Of a DNA stretch of 64,000 nt, positions 34,191 through 47,660 are shown in pieces. Source of the DNA: Dipteronia dyeriana. Taxonomy: Eukaryota; Streptophyta; Magnoliopsida; Sapindales; Sapindaceae. The stretch lies in NCBI GenBank assembly GCA_032871835.1, contig CM065295.1, forward strand, positions 86,111,819-86,175,818, read 5' to 3'. Below the pieces are notes generated by a model. It was not told the origin of the DNA. It saw only the letters and a program-made list of their open reading frames with translations, and ran no database searches. The position numbers and the translations under genes were made by a program. Position 1 is the stretch's first letter, and each line of letters begins with the position of its first letter.

Positions 34191-35041
34191 CCTTGTTTGG
34201 TACATAGTATCGGGGCTGACATATGAACTGGATTATACTAAGGCTCTGTTTGGTAAGAGGAAGAGATGGAGGGAGGGAGATGGTTGGAGAGAGAGCTTCA
34301 ATCCCATGTTTGGTTAGAATAACAAGGGAGAGGAGAGGAGAAGATGAGGGAGTGACGACCCTTTAGGGCATACAAAAGGAATCCACCCATTGTTGGGCGG
34401 ATAAGAAATAAAGGAGAGATGATTGTAGGGAAACGACCATAATACTCTCAAATTTTGTATTACCCTCCAATTTATTAAAGGGTAATATAATAATTTTATA
34501 AATTATATATCAATCTATCCATTTATCTATCTTTTCAATACCAAACAATATGAATGATATATGTTATCATCTACATCCTTCATAGTCTTTCTCTCCCTTT
34601 TAATCCACTATCCCTCATACTCTCTCTCTCTCTCCTACTAAACGTAAGCTAAATCAGTATTGTTCGTTGTTCGGTAAATTTGTGTGGTCGGATTAAATCA
34701 TAAGGTGTATAATTTAATACGGTCGATGTAGTATTATTTAGTCCATCCAACATACACCTATCACAACCGGATTAGTCTCCTTTTTTTTAAAAAAAAGACT
34801 TTAATAAAGGTGACAGTGATCGTCAGAGGTCAGAGATCTGTCTGAGCAGGTTGAGTTTTTTTTTTTAAAAAAATATTCTCTATTTAAAAATAAAATATTC
34901 ATTTATTAATTATAAATTTAATATTTAATTATATTTATAAATTTTTAATTTAATAAATAGTACTATCCAATAACAAATAATGGAGAGTATTAAATTTAAT
35001 CTAATACAGTCAAATTCCTGCATGACGTACCAAACGTGCCC
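34191..35041. mobile_element. Harbinger-like MITE (outer) interrupted by a second MITE
   Basis: The left end CCTTGTTTGGTACATAG and the reverse complement of the right end GGGCACGTTTGGTACGTC match around the GTTTGGTAC core. The similarity continues into AACTGGATTATACTA versus GACTGTATTAGATTAAA. TGTTTGGTAC-type ends are common in plant PIF/Harbinger MITEs. The right flank is TAA but the left flank is ATA, so the 3-bp target duplication is not perfect. A second MITE lies inside. Confidence 0.65.
34242..34649. mobile_element. Harbinger-like MITE (inner), TAA target duplication
   Basis: TAA flanks the unit at 34239-34241 and 34650-34652. The ends GGCTCTGTTTGGTAAGAGG and, reverse-complemented, GCTTACGTTTAGTAGGAG are inverted repeats. 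Subterminal GA-rich (left) and CT-rich (right) tracts pair over a longer distance. Its placement inside 34191-35041 makes it the younger insertion. Confidence 0.75.
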
Positions 35042-38000
35042 TAAATTTATAGGTGCTCTCTATCTCCATTTATGTTAAACTGCAGGGCATTTCAGTATAT
35101 TTACCCCCAATAAAATAAAATAAGATGAAGCGAATAATACGATGGAAGGTCAAAGTTAGGAACTAGGAAGATGTTGTACCTCCTTATATCGCTGATGTGG
35201 CACATCCATTAACTCATATATTTTTTAAAGTACACGTCATCATGGAAAAAAATTAACATTGGTGGACCCCTGCTCTTAAAATCTACTCTCAAAGTCCATC
35301 TAAAACTCTCTCGCCTATGTCCCAGTGAAATGGATTGTGCACCGATATATATATATATATATTGGAAAAATAAAAATTGAATTTGTAGGTTATTTAAATA
35401 CAACGCTGCATGAACTGGTGGGGGGATTTATTTGTGATTAGGAAACACATATACTCCATTGAATGGAGGTAACTCGTATCTAACTCATATCCGGTTAAGA
35501 GATTCTTTAAATATTTCAAGATACATATTTGATATATCAAATGGTGTATCGATTAACTTTTTCACAAGTTTCACAAAAAAAGAGGAAGAGGAAGAAAGAG
35601 AAGGGGTGGAAGAAGAATCAACTTGAAGACCGAAAAGGCTTTGATCGGTATCACTTATTAGGCATGTATCATATTTGTTCCATAATTTTATTTTATTTTA
35701 TTTTAAGAACCAACTAAAAGACCGAAAAACTTTGAAGGGGAAGAATATAACATCACAGAGCTGAATATTTGGTATATGTATATAATAATATCCATCTTTT
35801 ATCAAGGATAAACTCAATTAACAACAAATGTTGTGTGTTCAATTGTGAGATGTTGAAGGAGATGATTTTGATTCCGTGGACATGGAGAATACCGAGATAT
35901 TTGAGATTGTAAACCTTTCCCTTGATGAACCAGAGTAAGAGGCCGAATTATATAGATCTTTTATCGATGTAAATGATGATGATAAAATTAATTAGGAATT
36001 TAGAATATATGTTATGATTTTTATTTTGTTTTATGTATTTATGTATTATTTGGATTTTGTAATATGTTATGACTTATGCTACGTTTATTTTATTTGGATT
36101 TTATAATATGTTACGATTTATGTGATATTCTTTTTTTAGGTTTTGTAATATGTTTTTATATATTATTAATTTTAAAAATATATAAATATATATTATTTTA
36201 AGTGATATCCCACCGTATATGTATCTTAATTTTAAAAAATTTACCATATTTATATCATACTGTATCAATTCTGTATCTCATATCTGTATCAATGTCTGTA
36301 CTATATAGTAATTGTAGTGGCTGCATGGCGGAGCAACTCCTCCTCAAATACCCCCACGGCCCCCACCACATGCCCTTAGTTAAGACTTACGGCTTAAGAA
36401 AGTAACATCGTTTTTACGCCTACTCTACCAATTTCCAGTCCTTTACAGTATAAATCACAACTTACTAAACTTATGAAAATAGTGAGATACCTCAAATAGT
36501 GAGATACCTCAGTAACATTAATAATAAGATTATGTCAACATGTTTCATACTTTAAAAGAGAATCCAAATGTTTCGATTTGGATAAAAACAAAATTACACA
36601 TATTTTAAGATTCTAATAGAACTCGTTAAATAAATCGTTATAAGTATAATCTGGATTGTAACTCTCATTAATTGTACGTTGATATTAACTTACACTTTAA
36701 AGAAATACGTACATTGTTAAAAAATAATAATAATTACATAAAAAAAGAAAAGAAAAAACTCTTTGTTTGTAAGAGTTGCAAACCATATACCGAACGGAAG
36801 AATCTAAATTGTATTATGTGCTTATATAATACAAGTGAAACTTTTTTTTACAAAAAAAAGGCTGATACAAGTGAAACTTGTTACTGAAAATTAATGTCAA
36901 AAGCGTTGAAAAGAAAAACAAAAGAATCTCCTTTAAAAAACAAACAAACAAAAGAATCTTAACCATATATTCACTATCATGGTATAAATGTGTTATCATA
37001 TATTTTATTTAAAGCTCAATAGAATTGAAATCAACAAAATCAAAGTCTTTTCTGGTTACATTTGATTATTTAATTAATAAACATGTTAATTTTACGTAAA
37101 ATATTAACATTTAAATGGATCAAAAAGTAATGATCATCAATTAATGATGAGTAATACAATATATATTCTAGTAAATGGAAAGTATGATAGATAATGTGCA
37201 AAGAGGATTGGGCTATGGCATTCAATACTATTATTGATTATAACAATCAAGATGGGTATATAAGTTTGATACAAATTTGATTCATATGACATGAGAAATT
37301 ATTATACAGTTAACATATCCTTTTAACATTTTAAACTTTGTAAACATATTTTTATGGGGAATGTTGGAATTGAAATGCAAGACATATGATAACAACCCTT
37401 TAATGTCAATAACTAAGTGTGTTTGTTAATATTTATGGATAAGAACTTCTCTTCATATTAATATTATTGTATTTGAAGTATCTCATAAGATGTGGATAAG
37501 TGCTATTAATATATGGTTGAAATGTATTTGTTTCTTAAATACAAATCAAAAGCTTTTATTTGTTAAAAAAAACACTCAAAATAGGAGTGATTAAAGTTAG
37601 AGTAAATTGTTTTTTGAAAAAAAAGAGAAAAAAAAAAGAGAAGAGGACGAAGAAAGAACTAATATTTTAGTGTGAGACATTAAAATGTTTTGTATTATTT
37701 ATTTTTTAACAAGACAAATTGACAATGAAGTTGTAAATGTTTTTATTTGAATGAAATCTTTAGTTTGATCGTAAATCTCAATGAATGTTTTCTCATAAAT
37801 TTTAAAATTTCAAATGATTATTAATATCATGCATTCATTTTGCTAAATGTGTATAATGTAAACCAACAATTTTATTAGCTTTAAAAATGTAATACCAATT
37901 TAAGTAAGGCATAAGTTCACCAAACATATGAGTATATTAATTCACATTGAGTGATTTTATACATCTCATGATTTGTCCATATTAATATACTTGATCACTT

Positions 38001-38600
38001 GATAACATTCAATATCATTTAATTTATACACATCATTTAACCATAGATGGGTGATTGATTATAAAACTTTATAATTGAATTTGTTCTCAATAAACAAGAC
38101 TACTTAATTTGACCCATTTGTCAAAATATCAAAACTCTTGATAAATAAGTGTTATGATATGAATATCAGAATATATACCAATAAAGCATAACTACATTTC
38201 ATGACATATAACAACAAATAAATTAAGATTGCAAATTATATTAAAATAGCATTTGTAAAATAACAACAATAATAAAAAAAGAAGATCGTATCTAGTAGAA
38301 GAGCATACATGTCTTGTCGGTGGTACATATATAGTGATGGTGGTGAGAGTGATGGAAGGAGAAGGATGTTTGAATTATGATGATCAAATGTCAATGATGA
38401 TGTATGTGTGATGTATGTAATATTGCGTCAGTGGGCCCCGACTGGGCCCATCCTCTTTTTGACAAGTTTCTCTACAATTTTGCCTTTTGGGCAAGTGGGA
38501 TGGTGTTCATTTATTTGAGTTAGGCATCAATCCTAAATAGTTGGTTCATGTTCCCCCTTCATTTCCAACGAACATGAATAAAATGTAATATTATTCGTAA
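35042..38600. other. AT-rich spacer, one possible coding fossil
   Basis: No complete gene is seen. A TA run lies at 35346-35362. Apart from the acidic reading at about 35849-35993 (separate entry), open frames are short and of random composition. GTATC/GATAC-rich patches at 35475-35560 and 36205-36310 face each other and might be remnants of a repeat. Confidence 0.5.
35849..35993 (+). pseudogene. Acidic coding fossil of unknown origin
   Basis: One frame reads VEGDDFDSVDMENTEIFEI, continues to LSLDEPE, passes one stop, and goes on with EAELYRSFIDVNDDDKI before a final stop. The composition is protein-like and acidic, unlike the AT-rich DNA around it. It recalls the acidic tails of some plant transposase-derived proteins, but I cannot name a family. 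Confidence 0.3.
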
Positions 38601-39135
38601 GGGTGAAGTCAAAAAATTTATTGGTTTATTGTTTTTAATCATCGATTTATATTTTATTATTTTTATCATTTAAATTATCCATAAATTTTATTTTACTTGA
38701 TATGTAACTTGGTTACATACCAATTGATTCCAATTTTTAAGTTACATGTTAGTTGAATTTTCAAGTTATATATCGTTAAGTTTTAAATTATATGTCAATT
38801 GACTTTCAATTTATATGTCATTAATTTTCAAGTTAAATACTAGTTGATTTCTAATTTTTTTTATAAGTAAAGTAAAAACAAAATGAAGGACAATCTTATT
38901 TGTTCAAGACTAAAAGAGATAAATATAATAAAAGTAATGGTGTGGCAAGTGAGTTGTTATCACCACACACAACATGAGATGACGTGGTTAATGAAAAAAA
39001 TCAGTTGTCACATCATCATGGGTTGAAATTTGGACTAAAATTTTAGATTGTATAGTATTACTCATATAATAAAATATAAATTTATGGCTAAAAACAATAA
39101 ACCAATAAACTTTTTATTATTTCTTACAATTTCTC
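38601..39135. mobile_element. Small non-autonomous Mutator-like element with GTTACATG repeats
   Basis: The left end (GGGTGAAGTC, then TTTATTGGTTTATTGTTTTT) and the reverse complement of the right end (GAGAAATTGTAAGAAATAAT, then TTTATTGGTTTATTGTTTTT) are inverted repeats of about 55 bases. The right end matches the terminus of the large element at 47924-61359 (GAGGAAATTACAAGAAATAA). Inside, 38690-38850 holds a degenerate 28-bp repeat around GTTACATGTTAGTTGAATTT, the same word as in the large element. No clear 9-bp target duplication was found. Confidence 0.78.
38935..39070. mobile_element. Short MITE-like repeat nested in the small Mutator-like element
   Basis: It matches 16022-16165 (GTGTGGCAAGTGAGTTG ... 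TTGAAATTTGGACTAA) over about 130 bases. It sits between the GTTACATG repeats and the right terminal inverted repeat. Confidence 0.65.
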
Positions 39136-41714
39136 TTATTTTTATTTTTAAAAAAATATAAGTATTGATAGAATGAAATAATAAATATAAACTGTTTGTT
39201 CAAAGTTTCGAGTCTTAATAAATAATTTTTTGATGCACTCTTAAGTTTTACACTGAAATATGAAACATGTATCATGTATGTATTAATTATTATATCCATA
39301 AAGTCCATGTAGTTTCAAAACGGTAATTTTTATAATTTGAATTTTTTTATTGGTGATGTTGAAGATTGAAAAAGTAAATAAAATGTTATATATATATTAA
39401 AAGGGATTTTAGTAAAAATGTCATTTTTGAGGGGTCGAATTGAAAATATACCCCAAAAAAGTGTCAAAAACTCTCCAAAATGACATATGTATCCTTAATG
39501 AAATCAAAAAACACAAAACCCCTATGCCTTAACCAACCTGATTCCCACCGGAGAGAGTCCCCGTTGAATGTTACAATTTTACGACAAATACTTGAAACTC
39601 TACATAGTTTCAACACAAATTTTATGTATGCGGTACTGGTCTTTTGGGGGTTAGCAACCACCTCCTATCATGAATATATGAAATAACTAATTAAATTTTC
39701 ATCCTCCAGTCACATATTGATTTTTAATAGATATATGACAATTTTTATTTTAAAACTCCATAATTATACGAGTTCAATTGGAGAAATAATCTAAAGGTAG
39801 GTGAGCTCTTGGAAAACCATGCAAGCGCATGGAAGTATACATTAATCTATATCCTAATTAGCACCTAAATTATGAAATTAATACTAAACTTGCTTGCCTT
39901 TGGTCTATTCTTACAATCATATATGTTGCTTCTTGTTCTTTATATTGATTGTAACCCATTTAAACAAGATATTTTTTCAGATATAATGATATTACAAAAA
40001 TTAATCACACAAGAATGAATCACGTAGCTCTGCTTCAATAAAATCATTGGTATTAATACATATTTGAGGATTAATTTTCATAGCATCATATCCTTTATTG
40101 TGCTCTGTGTTCTTAATTGGACTTACTTTCTCTTTTTTAATTATTACAATAAATTCCAGGTTTAGGGAAGGGTGACACAACTCAAACACACATCTCATAA
40201 TGCAAACGTGGAACAATGGAGGTATACTACCGAACCAACCTCGTATCGTTATTTTTTTCTTAGACTTTGTATTTATTAACTCATGATTACTTTTGTTTAT
40301 TACCAAACATACTCTAAATTTCTCTCTAGTCTCTAATCTCTATTTTGGGATTAAAGCATGATCATATGACATGAAATTCTACTTGAAAAGATATAAATTT
40401 ATGATTGGTAACTCAAATAAATAATAAATAAAATTTTACAGTTTATTAAATAATTATGCAATATTTTGGCTGATTAAAAAAATATTACAAATTATTTCAA
40501 AAATATATATTAAAAATTTAGTTGATTGAAGCAAAATAGTTGAAATAGTTTAATTTAAAGAATGTATAAAAAACAATTCTCAGAATATTGTGTTGTACTT
40601 GGATTTTTTTCTTCCTCAGTCTGCTTAAACAGTCATGGATTTTTTCTTCGTTTTTTTTTTTAAAAAAAAATCATCAGGCTATTTTTTTTATACAGTTACA
40701 ATTAAAATAACTAAATATTTATGTCATCGACAACTTTTTTTTTTATTCCAAAAGAAAGTTTAAAATGCCAACAAAATTGAAAAGAAAAAATCTCCCCCAC
40801 TAAAAAAATTCAAGAAAGCTCAATAAAATGTTGACAAGTGTACACCATTTTGTAAAAATTACCAATTATGATGTTGTTTTGAATCTTAATTCATGCATAT
40901 GTATAAATAGCAAGATTTAACTTAATACACAAAAACAACATGATATACTCTTTCTATTTAAATCTTTATCTCAAAAGTTTGGATTTCTTCCCTCAGCTCA
41001 TTGTCACCATTGTTATTGTTCAAGCTGGGAAGGTTGAACATTGCGGTGCACAAACCAACAAGGCAACAATAGTAAATGAGATAGTTAAAGCATATGCTTT
41101 CAGCATTAAATATAATTAGGTTTAACAATTTATTAACTCGAATGATTTGTGATTATTCGTATAAAAATAATTGGGTTCTTGCGATGACAATTTATCCACG
41201 TAATCTTATTAGAAAATTTAGTAAATTTTGATTAAATGTGTTGGCTTTATACAAACAAATACGCCGATGCTTAAGTCAATGAATACTAAATCAATCAATA
41301 TGTTAGAATTTCATTGGGCAAGATGCTTTAATTATTCAAAATATTTGTATAAGAAACCTTCTACACTATTAATCTTGGGATGACAATATATCCGTGCAAT
41401 CTTATTTGAAAATAGAACAGTCATATTGATTTTACACCTTTAAACAAGTTTAATTTATTCTAAAACATATCTTCATTAATTAATTAACCATTTTCAATTA
41501 TATACACTTATTTGTATCACATGACTCGTGTGAGGTTGGAATAATCGATTGCTTGTGTAGCCTATAATGGCTATAAGGCTATAACTAATGTAATCGTTAA
41601 AAACAAATAAAAATCAAAGTAAATGTGCAAATAATTTAATCTTTTATTTAATTTCTTTTTTCTCTTCCTTTTACATCTAATAAAACTTAAACATAGCACA
41701 TTACATTTTAATAG
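39136..41714. other. AT-rich spacer without a gene
   Basis: The most unusual part is 39395-39680. It has a TAAAAATGTCATTTTTGA hairpin near its start and is more GC-rich than its flanks, but no second terminus was found. Open frames at 39464-39686 and 40001-40306 contain no recognisable domain. Confidence 0.5.
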
Positions 41715-41972
41715 AGATAGTTGTGTAACTCCCTTCCACACCTATGGGTCAGGAGTTCGAGTCCTACCATTCAGATTTTACAAGCACGTGTGGGAAGTTT
41801 TCTCTCGGTTTGTGGGAACAACCTTCTCTCCGATTATGAGAGTTGTAGTCCGTATGTAACATATTTCCGATAGTGAGAGTATAGTATTACGGACCGTGTT
41901 TGTAGAGTCTAATTAATCTCTTAAAGTCCCGACAGCAGTCGTACAAAAATAAAAATAAAAATAAAGATAAAA
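41715..41972 (+). mobile_element. tRNA-derived SINE-like element
   Basis: A B-box-like promoter word (AGTTCGAGTCC, 41754-41764) lies about 30 bases after an A-box-like stretch (TAGTTGTGTAACTCCC). The GC-richer body (TCTCGGTTTGTGGGAAC, TCTCCGATTATGAGAG) ends in a run of AAAAT units at 41944-41972. These are the parts of a plant SINE transcribed by RNA polymerase III. Target duplications were not resolved. Confidence 0.6.
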
Positions 41973-43095
41973 CTCAAACAAATATATTTATTTATTTATT
42001 TATTATTTTTCATCATAAATATAGTTGTTAATGTATCAAATCTAACTCGAAGTTCGATCATTCATGTCCATCAATTAAACTTATACTTTTCATTCATTAT
42101 CAACAACGCGTATAAATCATATATGTGCGGAGAATTTTTCCTTCTATTTGTTTTTTTTCTTTTCAATTACACAAAGAAGTGTTAATTAAGATGGGAGATT
42201 ACAAATCCTTTTTCTTTTGTTCAACTTTGGGCATCGTGTGTTGCCGAATCAAATGAAGAAAATTCTTGAAAATTCTTATTCGATCTTCTTTGTTGGCAGA
42301 TATATATATATATATAAATACTCTTGAAACTTTGTTGATTCTAAATGAATATATAGATGATTTTTTTTTTGAAGTTATGTATATATCGTTGCATCTACAA
42401 TATTAATAATAATGTATAATAATAATAAAAAATCTATAATAATTAGAAATGAAATAGTTTGCTTACAAAGTAATAGAAAATAAATTAAAAGGGGGTTGTT
42501 GGCGTTTTATTATGGCAGTTTCAATAGTCTTTAAAGATTATATTAACTTGAACACGACTGATGCCACCAAATATGCACGTGTATATATATTGGTTTGGTT
42601 TCCTGTTAATGTTTATTGATATATCAGTGTGTTACACACGTGGATCACTGATTAAAGAGAAATTTTGATAAGTGTATACATTCTGAGTTATAGTATATAA
42701 AACTAATAGTTCACATCCAATACATTGATGAAGTTATATCAGTGCATACTGACTTGAAAATTTATGATATATATATATTTGTCAACTATTCCCTTTTGTG
42801 ATCCATATTTTCATCGATATTTATTCAACTTCAAAAAGGAATAGCATGTGATTAACAGTTCAAAATTTTTAAGCTTTTTTTTTCCAGATTTTATTACAAC
42901 TATATATGCTTCCAATTAATTAGTCCAATGATGAATAGCCATCAGTTTCTACATAATTTAGTAGTAAAATAGTTTTACAAATCTTTAATATAAACGTCAC
43001 CGTAATTTTGGTTATGAAGTTTTGTATCAAATCGAATCAATATGACTAGAGAATTATATATATATGATTATAGGATTAAAAAAAAAAAATAGTTG
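41973..43095. other. AT-rich spacer
   Basis: No gene is seen. Short TA runs lie at 42301-42316 and 42768-42778. Confidence 0.5.
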
Positions 43096-43245
43096 ATATG
43101 GGCGTAGCTCTGCTGGAAGATGGACGAACTTGAGATTTAGATAAATGACTCTTAATTCGGAGGTTCAAATCCTACCAATGAAAAAAACATAAAAAAAAAA
43201 AAAACCTAAATAGATAGGTAAGGTAAAAATAAAATAAAAATAAAG
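43096..43245 (+). mobile_element. tRNA-derived SINE-like element
   Basis: An A-box-like word (GTAGCTCTGCTGGAAGATGG, from about 43104) and a perfect B-box form (GGTTCAAATCC, 43162-43172) are about 50 bases apart. A-rich sequence and AAAATAAAAATAAAG follow. The same start (TAGCTC..CTGGTAGATGGACGA) and an ACCTAA..TAAATAGGT tail occur at 61786-61880, so this is a dispersed family. Confidence 0.7.
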
Positions 43246-45356
43246 TAATTTTAGAATTGATTTCTATTCAAACAAGATTTTGGAGGGTTTTGGTTTATCT
43301 ATCTTCTTATATGTTTATATTTTAAACACAATCTTGAGATTATAAAAATGGGTTTTCAATACAATCCAATCAAACATTTTCTTTATTTTTAGGAATCGTG
43401 AATCAATTAAATAAAATAATCTTACAACTCCAATTTATATAGCTTGTCATGATGGCAAAATATATTGAAGTTAGTTGCCAAGTAATATTTCATTCTGTTT
43501 GTAAATAATAAAAGCAAAACATATACGGTTTAATTTGAAGATTAATTTACTTTAAAAAATATGATATAATAAATTAATTAATTGAATCTAAACTTTCGAT
43601 TATACTAGTTATTTTTTAGGCATATAAAGAATATATTAATTCTGAAACCTGCTCGTCGAGGAACGATCGACAACTAATTTGTGGGATATAATTATTAATT
43701 GTGTAAGTTATATTTAAAAGAAAATCCAAAATTGGTTGGATATAATCATATAGTATTAATACTAGTACTGTACTGGCAAAATAATAATTATTATAACCCA
43801 ACCAAATTAAATATTAGTAAAAGGCAGGTCGATATCACCGTGTGCCTTAATTTGCATCAAATGAATATCACAATTCACATATATGCTCCAACCATTTTGG
43901 ATTTTAATTAATTCTAATATTAATTTGTCACCATCTTTCAACTATATATTGACTTTGATAGTTTAGCTATATGTATCAACTTTTTAAGTATTTTTTTTTC
44001 ATAGTAATATATAGACAATATTATATACATATACAGTATATAATATAGATATGTAGTCACGTGATATATGATTTTGTCTTGATATTATTGTGATTGTCAT
44101 GACTCATGAGCAAATAATTAAGATTAATAATGTGTATGCATGCATGGTTTTTAACGTAGCCATGCATTTATATAGAGGAGCTAACAGATTTAAATATCCA
44201 TTAATATTTGTGTGTGTGTGGCCTTGTTGTCCAATTTAATTTCTGATGATTATCAGTAGCTTCCATTATTGTTTTTAGCTGAATTACATAACATGATTCA
44301 CACTAGCTCGATTTAAGCTTCGATCGGTTTTTGTTTGGAGAGAAAATGCCAGAAAAAGTAATTAAGTGAGACTGTGAGAGAGAACATGTACAAACCTTTC
44401 TAAAAAATTAAATGAGTATCCTTACAATGGATTACAGCAATGTTTGTATACAGATAATTAATTCTCATTACTACCTTTTTGAAATTCGTGTGAGCAAATT
44501 TATTCTATCTTGGTTTGGCTGGCGAGGTGAAAGACGAGAAAATCTTGTATGCACCCGTTACTCTACTTTAAACTGACTGGATTTCCTTATTACATGAACT
44601 GTTTCCTTTGGATAGGTGAATTGCATCGGGTGGGGTGTATGTGAGATTTTCTTGATGAAAGTCTTGTACTGTATTGTAATAATTTACTCTAAATGAATAA
44701 TTGTATTAATAAATAATAACAGTCAAAAACTCCTAAACTGACTTGAATATGGAAATTCTCACTTTTTTAATTTTTTTACAAGAAAAATAACAATATTGAG
44801 TAATTGATTAGGGTTTATTTGGATGAACTTCTACAAAATAGATCTTTTAAAAGTAGAGTTTTGATAAATATAATTTTTAAAGAAAAGATATATAGAATTT
44901 TACTTTTAAAGAAAAATTGTTTGTCATTTGATTGTTAATTTTTTTTATTAAAAAAAAAACTCTTTATAAGTTATAGATTGTTTGATTATATTAATTTTAA
45001 ATGATAGAATTATCAAAATAGACATATGAAAGAATTTAAAACATAACAAAAATATTAGAAACTATTAGTATTTATAATTTAAAAAATAATTGCAATTAAT
45101 TAAAGAATGTGTAAAGTGAATACTTACGGACTTATACGGAGTAGTGAAATTGTAATTAGAACATGTTAAAAAATTGTTTATTAGGGTTTTAAGTTAGAAG
45201 GGTATTGTGAAATTATTAAAATATACTGTGGTTTTATTTAGACATTTTAATATATAAAAAAAAAAACTTAAAAAGATATACAAGAAAAACTCCAAAATTT
45301 GAATGTCCCCTAATGTTTATCATAGAACCTGTGGAGACGATTCCATTAGTATATTA
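43246..45356. other. AT-rich spacer without a gene
   Basis: Only short frames and A/T runs are present, with no repeat ends that I can pair. The frames at 43616-43911 overlap on both strands and have no domain. Confidence 0.5.
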
Positions 45357-45874
45357 TGAGATCAAACCCAACTTCGGTTCGGGTTTGGGTTCGGTTTCGG
45401 TTACGAACTATCGGTTTCGGTTTCGTTTCCGTAGAAAGACTTAACTGTAACCATAATCGGAATTGGACGGTTTAGTTCGGTTATGTAACCGTCAGTTTGG
45501 TGGTTACGGTTCGGTTTCGGTTACGAGTCGATTTCGGTTATGAAATGTGTTTTTTTCAAACGAATTGCCACGTGTCAATCAATTATTGGTTGGTGCATTA
45601 AAGTTTTTTTTATTGGTTAACGGTCACTTGTACCGTACAAGTGTCTACACCCAACGCCCAACGGTTACCTCAACTACATGTCACAATATTATTGGTTGTT
45701 GTTTTTTTAATAAAATATATTGAAACCGTCGGTTTTGAGTCCGTTTTTGGGGAAGTATAACCGTAACCGAACCGTCAGAAAACCGATTTTCAACCGGTTT
45801 CGGTTGCGGTTACGATTTTGGATGACGGTTTCGGTTTGGTTTCGAACGGTTTAACCGAACCATGGACACATCTA
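45357..45874. mobile_element. Degenerate hAT-like element, same family as 48098-48536
   Basis: The reverse complement of the right end reads TAGATGTGTCCATGGTTCGG, then TTAAACCGTTCGAAACC. It matches the left end of the hAT MITE at 48098 over about 40 bases, in opposite orientation. Both also share a TTGCCACGTGTCA block. The left end is too diverged to read as an inverted repeat. The candidate 8-bp flanks are GTATATTA (45349-45356) and TTATATTA (45875-45882), 7 of 8 alike. Confidence 0.75.
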
Positions 45875-46031
45875 TTATATTACATATTTCCTGACTTGGA
45901 AAATGGTGTGGAACACTTAAAAAAAAAGTGAGAATTGTTAAAAATGATCCTATAAAGAACATGAAATTTAATGTTAACCAAATATGAAAAGTTTAACTGT
46001 TACGAAAGTTTAAAGTTAATAACTACATTTT

Positions 46032-46810
46032 TGTTTGGGTTAATTTTACTCGATTCGACACATCAGCATATATAAAGCTTGGGATTCAAATGACCAAATA
46101 TCCACGACATCAGACAACATCAGCTCGATAGGCCACGCACGGTGATATTGAGATGAGAACAACTCGCCCACTAAGAATAACTGCTCGACAAAGGGTTACC
46201 AAACAAGCAAATTGACCCAAACTCGCCCTACCGCGAACACAAAACATCATTAATGAAACAATATGTAAGCATATTCTCCATGAAGCTCGACCTTACACTA
46301 GACAAGTCAATCTCCTACAATCCAACTGTTGACAAACCCAGCAATAAATACAAGGATGTGAAGAAATACTCTAACAAGGAATAAAGATCACAACATTGTA
46401 AATGCACGAGGATTTGATTCACCAAGAATCTCGCCAAGATACGATCCCCTGTGATCTCGCCCGATAATATTACTTGCTTGCACAACAAGAGATAGGGCAA
46501 CACCTTAACCCCTATATAAACATATTTATCAAGCAAAAATAAAAAAGAAAAACAACACAAGCAACTCATCACTTGTAATCACAATTATCTTTTGCATAAT
46601 GAAGAATCTATTATTTGTCGTTACAGCAGCCGTGGTTTTCCATGTAAAAATACACGTCTCTATTATTTCAGCAGTCCTCTGTTGTATGTTATCCATTCAT
46701 TAATTTACGCATATATCGGAGAAGTGGCTTGATCTGATTTCGTAAGTTACATCAAGCACCGATTTGCATGTGTTACTACCAATTAGATTTCTCAAAAATC
46801 GACGTCGATA
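46032..46810 (+). mobile_element. Probable solo LTR related to the 50047/58051 LTR family
   Basis: The start TGTTTGGGTTAATTTTACTC resembles TGTCGTATGTGAATTTTACC of the nested element. The end AAAATCGACGTCGATA resembles its AGAAATCGACGTCAACA. A TATA-like box (CCTATATAAAC) lies at about 46512-46522, and a GCCGTGGTTTTCCATGTAAA block near 46630 is typical of plant LTR 3' parts. ATTTT flanks both sides (46027-46031, 46811-46815), but in AT-rich DNA this is weak. The last bases are TA, not CA. Confidence 0.6.
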
Positions 46811-46815
46811 ATTTT

Positions 46816-47660
46816 TTTTTCTTCGGTTTATAACCAAAATTATGAAAGTAACCTATAACTTCGTTTTATTTATTTTTATTTTTATTTTTGTTAGCGATTA
46901 TTTGTGAAAAACGTGAAAACTTGAGAATTCATACAATAACAGCGCAAAACCTAAAAAAAAACCATGGAGGAAAACATGAAACCTTGAATATTTTTTTAAT
47001 AGAAAATTACTGATACCTCACTCTAAATTATGGGATTGACTTTAAGAACATGATATACTTGTGTTGACTTTCTCAAAATTAAGGATATTTTGTCTATATA
47101 TTATACTTTAGAACGATTAAAAACGTTTATTCAATTAATAAAATATTGAATTCAAATTTAATTTAATTTTAAATAAATTAGATTTTAATCAAATTCAAAT
47201 TAGATTGGATTCAACCATATACTGGGTAACAATTTTGTATGAAAAAAAAAACAATAATGCTTCAATCATATTAGTTTTTTTTTTATTGTAAATTACACTG
47301 AATCCACTGTAGAATAATATTTTAACAATTTAAATTTCTTTATTCATACTTCACTTTAGTATATTTCTCCAAACCCATAATACATGCCATTTTTTTTTGT
47401 AAAGATAACCCAAAAAATGGCATATAATGTTTTTGGAAACAAACTTTTAATTTTGAATACCATTTCAATGATAAAGACATAAAGTTCCCCATATCAATTA
47501 AACTAAAAAAACTACAAGGTGAAGAGTACATATAAGACACTCATCCAAATGCACCGGTAAATTTTTCTAACCAATCAATTATTCAAAAAGAAGAGAACCC
47601 TGAAGAATAAAATCTACAGTAACATATTACACGTGATGTACATATTACACGTGATGTCTT
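46816..47660. other. AT-rich spacer
   Basis: No gene is seen. A TATTACACGTGATGT word is repeated in tandem at 47626-47658, directly left of the Harbinger-like MITE. Confidence 0.5.

Noticed and set aside
40001..40306. 101-codon minus-strand frame
   Set aside because: Composition is that of random AT-rich DNA; no motif and no splice context.
43096..43180. Functional tRNA gene
   Set aside because: A-box and B-box words are present, but the acceptor and anticodon stems cannot be formed; a SINE head is the better reading.
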